A stretch of 6,504 bases of DNA from NCBI GenBank assembly GCA_024653875.1, contig JANLHE010000374.1, positions 1 to 6,504 on the forward strand, in the 5' to 3' direction. The translations under genes were made by a program, and so were the position numbers. Under the pieces are notes generated by a model. That model was not told the DNA's origin, did no database searches, and saw nothing but the letters and a program-made list of their open reading frames with translations. Below are positions 1 through 6,504 of the stretch, piece after piece. Position 1 is the first letter of the stretch, and each line of letters starts with the position of its first letter. The stretch is from Acidobacteriota bacterium (GTDB taxonomy: Bacteria; Acidobacteriota; Vicinamibacteria; Vicinamibacterales; SCN-69-37).

Positions 1-1649
1 GTCACCACGTAGTGCTGTCCCATGTCGAGGGGCAGGCCGTCGATGAGACGGTCGCAGAGCGCCTGGCCGTAGCGGTTCAGGAAGAACGCGAGGTCGACGA
101 TGCGCTCCTGGGGGTGGCCCTCCGGGAACGCGAGCGCCTGTGTGCGGGTGTACTGCCGCCGCAGCGTCTCGTCCTTGCGCTTGCTCGCGTGGATGATCTT
201 CGTGTGCAGGTGCTTGAGCGTGTCCTGCATGCGCTCGAGCGTGGTGTCGGCGGCGCCCACGAGCGTGGGATCGATGGCCGGCATCGCGGCCTTCAGCACC
301 TCCAGGCGGACGCGGATCTCCTCGGCCGCCGCGTGCAGCGCATCTTCCACGCCGGGCGGCAACTGGCTTTCCAGCAGGCGGTTGAGCGCGGACTCGTCGT
401 GGGGTTGCAGCGCTTCGAAGGGCAGGTGGTATTTCTCGAGGAATCGCACGGCGGCCGCGTCGAGCACCGTGGCGTTGGCGCGCGGGTAGAGCAGGGGCAC
501 CTCCACGCCGAAGTCCTTGTAGATGGCGCCCAACTGCGCCTGATAGGCCAGTTCGCTGGGGCCCGCGACGTAACACACGGTGGGGAACAGGTGGTCCTGC
601 ACCACCGGGCGGAGCAGCACGTTGGGGCTGAAGCGTTCGGGGTGCGCGGCGGCTTCGGCCTGCACCTCGGCGGCCGGCCGCACGGTCTCGCCCAGCGCAT
701 ACCCCTCGTCGCGGCGTTTGATGGAGTGGCGTTCGCCATCGCCCATGTAGAAGAGGGCGACGCTGTCGTCGGCCGGCTGCACTTGCGGATCGTGGCCGAG
801 CGCGCGCATCGCCTCGCCGGCCTCCTTGGCGAAGTGGGTGGTGCGACAGGGCGCGTCCAGTTCGCGCGTGAAGAGCGCGCCGGCCAGGGGCTTGGCCGCC
901 GGGTCCGCGGCTTCAAAGACCACAAGGCCGTAACGGCCGAGCAGGTCGTCGAGCCAGCAGGCAAACGCGGTGCCCATGCGCTGGCCCGGGCGGTAGTGGG
1001 CGCGCAGGCGCGCCAGGAGATCGTCCTTGAACTCGGTGTCGGGGAGCGCGGCTTCCAGCGCGCCGAGCGCGTCGCCGATGCCCTCGTCGATGACGAGCGA
1101 GGCGACGGGCCTGGCACCGGCGCCCTCGAGGTCGTCGAGCGTGATGTCGCGCAGCGCCAGGTCGGCGTCGAGCACGCGCGCGGTCCGCACTTCATCCCAG
1201 TCGTGGTCTTCGGCTTCCACCCAGAAGATCGGAATGGCGGCGATGCCGTGCGCGGCCGAGACCTTGCGCGCCAGCTGGATGGCGGTCACCGCCTTGAGCA
1301 GCGTGTACAGGGGGCCGCCGAACAGGCCGGCCTGCTGGCCGGTGACCACGGCGACCGTGGTGGCGTCGGCCAGGCGCGTCGCGGCGGCGCGCGCGTGCTT
1401 CGGCGCGTTGCGGCGTTCGAGCTGGGCGGCGATGACCTTGGTCAGGCCCGCGCGGTCCCGCGGCGCCTTTTGTACGCGCGCAATCGTCTGCGTCCAGGCG
1501 TCGGGATCGGCCGGGTTGCCCGCAAAGAGGCTCGCCACGCTGGGGAAATCCGAGGAGTACGCGGCCACGAGCGGCCGAATCCAGGAAAATCGTCGGAGAT
1601 CGATGGTGGCGCGAACGAGGGGGTTTGGAGCGTGAGCTTGCGCGGGCAC
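1..1649 (-). CDS. bshC: BshC, bacillithiol biosynthesis cysteine-adding enzyme (3' end just cut off)
   Basis: BshC is the last enzyme of bacillithiol synthesis: it joins cysteine to glucosaminyl-malate in the cytoplasm to give the low-molecular-weight thiol bacillithiol. The minus-strand frame reads 549 full codons without a stop. Family signatures are seen at VVTGQQAGLFGGPLYTLLKA (101-120, the nucleotide-binding-like Rossmann core), PIFWVEAEDHDWDE (140-153, with the conserved EDHD) and GPSELAYQAQL (363-373). A charged helical C-terminal region (about 435-500) fits the coiled coil of known BshC structures. The end, QHYVVT, matches the usual BshC C-terminus, so probably only one to a few residues plus the stop lie outside the window. 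I chose GTG 1649 as the start; TTG 1658 is equally in frame, and a TAG at 1688-1686 closes the frame upstream. Neither start has a clear Shine-Dalgarno sequence. It is transcribed divergently from the pseudokinase gene. Family assignment is firm; the exact start is not. Confidence 0.93.
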   Translation of the reverse strand, partial: MPAQAHAPNPLVRATIDLRRFSWIRPLVAAYSSDFPSVASLFAGNPADPDAWTQTIARVQKAPRDRAGLTKVIAAQLERRNAPKHARAAATRLADATTVAVVTGQQAGLFGGPLYTLLKAVTAIQLARKVSAAHGIAAIPIFWVEAEDHDWDEVRTARVLDADLALRDITLDDLEGAGARPVASLVIDEGIGDALGALEAALPDTEFKDDLLARLRAHYRPGQRMGTAFACWLDDLLGRYGLVVFEAADPAAKPLAGALFTRELDAPCRTTHFAKEAGEAMRALGHDPQVQPADDSVALFYMGDGERHSIKRRDEGYALGETVRPAAEVQAEAAAHPERFSPNVLLRPVVQDHLFPTVCYVAGPSELAYQAQLGAIYKDFGVEVPLLYPRANATVLDAAAVRFLEKYHLPFEALQPHDESALNRLLESQLPPGVEDALHAAAEEIRVRLEVLKAAMPAIDPTLVGAADTTLERMQDTLKHLHTKIIHASKRKDETLRRQYTRTQALAFPEGHPQERIVDLAFFLNRYGQALCDRLIDGLPLDMGQHYVV

Positions 1650-1695
1650 GGCAGTCAATTTACTACAGCGCGCGAGGGCCGCGTGCTAAAGTGGC
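1650..1695. promoter_or_regulatory. Divergent promoter region between bshC and the pseudokinase gene
   Basis: Only 46 bp separate the two divergent start codons (37 bp if bshC starts at TTG 1658), so both promoters must lie here or run into the genes. On the plus strand TGCTAAAGT (1684-1692) resembles an extended -10 element: TGn followed by TAAAGT, 4 of 6 matches to TATAAT. No -35 is well spaced. On the minus strand TAAATT (1661-1656) is a 4 of 6 -10 match and would start transcription near the GTG at 1649, suggesting a leaderless or nearly leaderless bshC mRNA. These are pattern matches to the sigma-70 consensus in a lineage whose promoters may differ. The existence of the region is sure; the boxes are tentative. 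Confidence 0.4.
1667..1687. repeat. Imperfect inverted repeat in the divergent gap
   Basis: The arms AGCGCGCG (1667-1674) and CGCGTGCT (1680-1687) are reverse complements with a single mismatch, around a 5-base spacer AGGGC. In plus-strand RNA the mismatch would be a G-U wobble, giving an 8-bp stem. The repeat overlaps the putative plus-strand extended -10 and sits between the two start codons, so an operator controlling both directions is possible. It has no T-run and is not a terminator. In GC-rich DNA such repeats arise by chance, so confidence is low. Confidence 0.3.
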
Positions 1696-3546
1696 GTGAT
1701 CATTTCAGGAGTTCCTGCGCTGCCATACGACGACTCCGCTGGGTTTACCGCGCCGCCTGCCTTCGGCACCTTTCGCGTCCTGCATCAAATCGGCAGCGGC
1801 GTTCTGGGACCTGTTTTTCGCACGTTCGAGCCGCAACACGAAAAGCTGGTGGCCATCAAGGCGTTTCGCCTCGATGTCGTCCCCGAGGTGACCGCGCGCC
1901 TGGCTGACGGCCTGCGCCGGCTGGCCGCCAATCCCGTGTCGCACCCTGCCATCATTCCGATCGTGGATGCCGGCCTGGAGGGCACCACCGCGTATCTGGC
2001 GTCCGAATACGTCGCGGCGGATACGCTGGATGTCGCGCTGCGACACCTGGCGCCGGCGCGCATCGAGGCCGCGCTGCCGCTGTTGCGTCAGGTGGCGGCA
2101 GCGATTGAGGCCGCGTGGGCCGCGGGCGTGGGGCACGGCTCGTTGCATCCGCGGGACATCTTTGTCGTGGCCGGCGGCCGCGGCGACGCGGCGGGGACCA
2201 CCGAGGTGCGCGTCGGCGGGTTCGGCGTGGTCTCCGCGCTCGAGCGCCTGCAGATCAAGGCGCCCGTACGGCGTCCCTACACGGCGCCCGAACGCGCCGA
2301 CGGCGGCGCCTGGGACATCCGCGCGGACGTGTTCTCGCTGGGCGTCATCGCCCACGAGCTGCTGACGGGACGGCGTCCGGCAGGACCCGATGAACAGGAC
2401 GGCGAGCTGCCCACGGGCACGTCGCCCGAACAGCGGGTGTCGATTCGACGCGCGCTGGCCAGCGTGCTCAGCGCCGACCCCGCGCGCCGGTTCGCGACGC
2501 CCACCGCGTTCGTGGATGCGCTCACCACCGGCGAGGTGCCCGTCGTTGCTGAGAGGGCTGAGAGGGCTGAGAGGGCTGAGACGGCTGAGGCGGCCGTGCC
2601 GGACGTGGCGGCCGTGGCGGACGTGGCGGAAACGCCGGCGGCGCACGAGACGATCGAGGCGCCGTTCGACGACAGCGCGAAATCCGCAGGACCGGTTGAA
2701 CCTGTGGAACCCGTGGAGCCTGTGGAACCTGTCGAGCCTGCTGCACCCGAAGAAGTTGAACACGTCATGTCCGGCGCGCCCCTGCACGTTCCGCCCTCGT
2801 ACGAGCCGCCCTCCTATGAGCCGCCGTTGTACCGAGGGGCGATACCGGCGCCGCCGCCCACGCCGGCCGGGGCCGTGATGGCGGGGATGCTGGTCCTGGG
2901 CGTGCTCCTGGGCACGGGGTTTGGGTACTGGCTGCGCGGTCCGGCCGAGGGCGCGGACGTGGAAGCGCCCATGCCCCTGACCGAGGTCATCACCGACGAG
3001 CCGATTGGCACCGAGGTGGCGGTGGCGCAGACGCCCGTGCCCACGCCGGCGGCCACGCCGCCCGCGTCGGGCGCGCGCGCGGCCGCCGCGCCGGCGCGTG
3101 GACGGTTGCTGGTGCGCACGGTGCCGGCCGGGGCCACGGTATCGGTGAACGGTCGCGCGCGCGGCACGTCGCCCGCGACGATTCGCGACCTGCCGTTCGG
3201 CACGTACAACGTGACGGTGTCGCGCGCGGGGTATCGGCGCCGTGTGCAGCGGGTGACGGTCAGTCAGGCCGTGCCGGCGCGTGACGTCACGATCGAGTTG
3301 GTCCGGACCGCGCCTGCCGCGGCGGCGACGGCCACGGGTTCGATCTATGTGGAGACGCGGCCGGCCGGGGCGTCGGTGTCGATTGACGGGCGCGCCCTGG
3401 GGAGCGCGCCGCTGCTGGTGCCGGATCTGGCGCCCGGGCCCCACACGGTCCGGCTGGATCTGGCGGGCCACAAGAGCGTGACCACGACGGTGGTGGTGCG
3501 CGCGGGGCAGCGGACCCCCGTCCGGGCGTCATTGGAGATTCAATAG
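1696..3546 (+). CDS. Membrane-anchored Hanks-type pseudokinase with two C-terminal PEGA domains
   Basis: The 616-residue product has a Ser/Thr-kinase fold at about 26-275: glycine loop GSGVLGPV (33-40), VAIK lysine K55, HPAI (83-86), APE (197-199) and the DVFSLG helix (211-216). The catalytic loop HRDLKPxN is replaced by HGSLHPRD (147-154), so the catalytic Asp and Lys are gone, and DFG is GFG (175-177), so the metal-binding Asp is gone. I infer a pseudokinase that binds or scaffolds rather than phosphorylates. A low-complexity linker follows (281-390: AER, PVE and PPSYE repeats, many Glu and Pro). One hydrophobic segment (391-413) is followed by an Ala/Pro stretch and two PEGA domains (about 470-537 and 549-615, each with an R-x-x-PAGA core). 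No signal peptide is seen, so the kinase fold should be cytoplasmic and PEGA outside. The start is uncertain: GTG 1696 is the most upstream usable codon, but AGGAG at 1707-1711 would suit a rare CTG start at 1720. It lies 8 bp upstream of carA. Its physiological role is unknown. Confidence 0.85.
   Translation: MIISGVPALPYDDSAGFTAPPAFGTFRVLHQIGSGVLGPVFRTFEPQHEKLVAIKAFRLDVVPEVTARLADGLRRLAANPVSHPAIIPIVDAGLEGTTAYLASEYVAADTLDVALRHLAPARIEAALPLLRQVAAAIEAAWAAGVGHGSLHPRDIFVVAGGRGDAAGTTEVRVGGFGVVSALERLQIKAPVRRPYTAPERADGGAWDIRADVFSLGVIAHELLTGRRPAGPDEQDGELPTGTSPEQRVSIRRALASVLSADPARRFATPTAFVDALTTGEVPVVAERAERAERAETAEAAVPDVAAVADVAETPAAHETIEAPFDDSAKSAGPVEPVEPVEPVEPVEPAAPEEVEHVMSGAPLHVPPSYEPPSYEPPLYRGAIPAPPPTPAGAVMAGMLVLGVLLGTGFGYWLRGPAEGADVEAPMPLTEVITDEPIGTEVAVAQTPVPTPAATPPASGARAAAAPARGRLLVRTVPAGATVSVNGRARGTSPATIRDLPFGTYNVTVSRAGYRRRVQRVTVSQAVPARDVTIELVRTAPAAAATATGSIYVETRPAGASVSIDGRALGSAPLLVPDLAPGPHTVRLDLAGHKSVTTTVVVRAGQRTPVRASLEIQ
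1707..1711 (+). promoter_or_regulatory. AGGAG motif inside the first codons of the pseudokinase gene
   Basis: A perfect AGGAG lies just downstream of the GTG at 1696, where it cannot serve that start. It is 8 bases ahead of CTG 1720, which would give a product beginning at the LPYDD segment and leave the kinase fold intact. The putative -10 at 1687-1692 would also place the transcript start near 1699, downstream of the GTG. Both observations weakly favour the shorter product, but CTG starts are rare and the match may be chance. Confidence 0.25.
2548..2592 (+). repeat. 9-bp in-frame tandem repeat, five units (AER-type)
   Basis: Three identical units of GCTGAGAGG are followed by GCTGAGACG and GCTGAGGCG. 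They encode Ala-Glu-Arg three times, then Ala-Glu-Thr and Ala-Glu-Ala (residues 285-299), just after the kinase fold. The units use GCT and AGG, whereas flanking sequence mostly uses GCG/GCC and CGC, so the array looks like DNA-level slippage rather than selected protein sequence. Gain or loss of a unit keeps the frame. Confidence 0.85.
2692..2736 (+). repeat. 9-bp in-frame tandem repeat, five units (PVE-type)
   Basis: Five degenerate units of consensus CCTGTGGAA encode Pro-Val-Glu five times (residues 333-347) in the cytoplasmic linker before the membrane segment. Differences lie at the third bases of the codons, so the protein repeat is perfect while the DNA has drifted. This suggests an older array than the one at 2548, or one kept by selection on the protein. 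A Pro/Glu stretch of this kind would be extended and acidic. Confidence 0.85.
2791..2832 (+). repeat. 15-bp in-frame repeat encoding PPSYE, about 2.8 units
   Basis: Two 15-bp units (2791-2805 and 2806-2820) encode Pro-Pro-Ser-Tyr-Glu twice, and a diverged partial third gives Pro-Pro-Leu-Tyr (residues 366-379). The units differ at TCG/TCC and TAC/TAT. They end about a dozen residues before the membrane segment. Their tyrosines are the only ones in the linker and might be interaction points; that is speculation. Confidence 0.75.
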
Positions 3547-3554
3547 GCTCACGT

Positions 3555-4682
3555 ATGGATGCATTGTTAGCGCTGGAAAACGGAAAGTGGTTTCGCGGCC
3601 GGTCGGCGGGCGCGCCGGGCGACACGTCGGGCGAGGTCGTCTTCAACACCAGTCTGACCGGGTACCAGGAGGTCCTCACCGACCCCTCGTACGCGGGACA
3701 GATTGTGGCGATGACGTGCCCGGAGATTGGCAATTACGGCGTGAGCGCGGAAGACGAGGAGTCACGGGCACCGCAGATTGCCGGCTTTGTCGTCCGCAAC
3801 GAGTCACCGATAGCCAGCAACTGGCGGTCGGAGGGCACGCTGCGCGACTACCTGACCGAGCACAACATCGTGGCGATCGCCGACGTGGACACGCGCGCGC
3901 TCACGCGCGTCTTGCGGTCGGTCGGCGCGATGCGCGGCGTGATCGCCACCGGCGGCGGCCTCACGCCTGACGATCTGGTGGAACGCGCGCGCGCGATTCC
4001 GAAGATGGAAGGCGCGGACCTGGTGCGCGGCGTCACGTGCACGGCGGCGTTCGACTGGACCGCGGCGAACGGTCCCGACGGGTTCGTGGTGACGCCTCGT
4101 CATCGCGCCGGGCGGCCGCTGCGCGTGGCCGCGTACGACTTCGGCATGAAGTGGAACATCCTGCGCCGGCTGACCGCGCACGGCTGCCAGGTCCGGGTGT
4201 TCCCGGCCACCGCGCCCGCCAGCGAACTGCTGGCCTCCACACCCGACGGCGTTTTTCTGAGCAACGGCCCCGGCGACCCGGCGGTGCTCGACTACGCCAT
4301 CACCAACACGCGCGAGCTCGTGCACTCCGGCGTCCCGGTGTTCGGCATCTGCCTCGGTCACCAGATTCTCGGACTGGCCATGGGCGCGCGCACGTTCAAG
4401 CTGAAGTTCGGCCACCGCGGCGGCAACCATCCCGTCAAGGATCTGGCGTCGGGCAAGATTGAAATCACGTCGCAGAACCACGGGTTCGCGATCGATCCCG
4501 ACTCCATCCCGCACGACGTGCAGGTCACGCACCTCAATCTCTACGACGGCACGGTGGAGGGCTTGCGCCACGTGTCCAAGCCCGTCTTCTGCGTGCAGTA
4601 TCACCCCGAAGCGGCGCCCGGGCCGCACGATGCGGATTACCTCTTCGCGCAGTTCGTGGACGCGATGGAACAGAAAGCCTAG
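3555..4682 (+). CDS. carA: Carbamoyl-phosphate synthetase small (glutaminase) subunit
   Basis: CarA hydrolyses glutamine and passes ammonia through a tunnel to CarB, which makes carbamoyl phosphate for pyrimidine and arginine synthesis. The 375-residue product is of normal length (E. coli CarA is about 382). The N-terminal CPSase small-chain domain (about 3-130) contains GEVVFNTSLTGYQEVLTDPS (26-45) and PEIGNYG (56-62). The class I glutamine amidotransferase domain (about 190-370) contains SNGPGDP (236-242), nucleophile Cys266 in GICLGHQ (264-270), and His350 and Glu352 in QYHPEA (348-353), so the Cys-His-Glu triad is complete. The start ATG 3555 is 8 bp after the pseudokinase stop. Only a weak TAGG (3544-3547) could act as a ribosome site, so translational coupling to the upstream gene is plausible. 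There is no room for a leader attenuator of its own. carB follows after another 8 bp. Confidence 0.97.
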   Translation: MDALLALENGKWFRGRSAGAPGDTSGEVVFNTSLTGYQEVLTDPSYAGQIVAMTCPEIGNYGVSAEDEESRAPQIAGFVVRNESPIASNWRSEGTLRDYLTEHNIVAIADVDTRALTRVLRSVGAMRGVIATGGGLTPDDLVERARAIPKMEGADLVRGVTCTAAFDWTAANGPDGFVVTPRHRAGRPLRVAAYDFGMKWNILRRLTAHGCQVRVFPATAPASELLASTPDGVFLSNGPGDPAVLDYAITNTRELVHSGVPVFGICLGHQILGLAMGARTFKLKFGHRGGNHPVKDLASGKIEITSQNHGFAIDPDSIPHDVQVTHLNLYDGTVEGLRHVSKPVFCVQYHPEAAPGPHDADYLFAQFVDAMEQKA

Positions 4683-4690
4683 TTCACGCC

Positions 4691-6504
<1,814 letters not shown>

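Noticed and set aside
12..1907. A 631-codon plus-strand open frame running opposite bshC and into the pseudokinase gene.
   Set aside because: It is antisense to a clear BshC, has no recognisable domain and has an Arg/Gly/Val/Ala-rich composition typical of GC-rich shadow frames. It also overlaps the pseudokinase start in another frame.
2548..2832. Repeats that at first glance could suggest a CRISPR array or minisatellite element.
   Set aside because: The units are 9 or 15 bp, directly adjacent, in frame and translated as part of one protein; there are no spacers.
1705..3471. A 588-codon minus-strand open frame opposite the pseudokinase gene.
   Set aside because: It is dominated by Arg, Gly and His runs that mirror the GC-rich coding strand, and shows no domain. 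The plus-strand frame has coherent kinase, membrane and PEGA features.
3547..3554. Possible pyrimidine-responsive attenuator or leader before carA.
   Set aside because: Only 8 bp lie between the pseudokinase stop and the carA ATG, with no hairpin or T-run, so there is no room for one. Control would have to act at the upstream promoter.

Overview
This GC-rich window (roughly two-thirds G+C by eye) carries four chromosomal genes packed tightly together. One is on the minus strand: bshC, bacillithiol synthesis, with its last residue(s) cut off at the left edge. Three are on the plus strand: a membrane-anchored pseudokinase with two PEGA domains, then carA, then carB, which is cut by the right edge at about 56% of its usual length. 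Several long open frames lie antisense to these genes. They are GC-driven shadows without recognisable protein character.

The organism is most likely a Gram-negative-type, high-GC bacterium that makes bacillithiol. The combination of BshC, a Hanks-type kinase fold fused to PEGA repeats and GC-rich codon use points to Acidobacteriota (a Vicinamibacteria-like lineage is my best guess). This is inference from gene content, not a phylogenetic placement. I see no mobile element, tRNA, rRNA or CRISPR array.

Layout: (1) 1-1649, bshC, minus strand, 549 full codons visible, start GTG 1649 or TTG 1658. (2) 1650-1695, a 46-bp divergent intergenic gap that must hold the promoters of both directions; it contains an imperfect inverted repeat at 1667-1687. 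(3) 1696-3546, the pseudokinase gene: kinase fold lacking both the HRD and DFG aspartates, a repeat-rich acidic/proline linker, one membrane segment and two PEGA domains. (4) 3555-4682, carA. (5) 4691 to beyond the end, carB. The gaps between genes 3, 4 and 5 are 8 bp each with no terminator-like structure, so these three are probably one transcript.

carA and carB together make the heterodimeric glutamine-dependent carbamoyl-phosphate synthetase that feeds pyrimidine and arginine synthesis. All the active-site residues I could check are present, in numbering that matches or closely follows E. coli. The most unusual item is the pseudokinase-PEGA protein. It looks like a catalytically dead kinase fold in the cytoplasm tethered to a small extracytoplasmic PEGA module, sitting immediately upstream of and apparently co-transcribed with carAB. 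Its linker holds three runs of short in-frame tandem DNA repeats with codon use unlike the surrounding gene.
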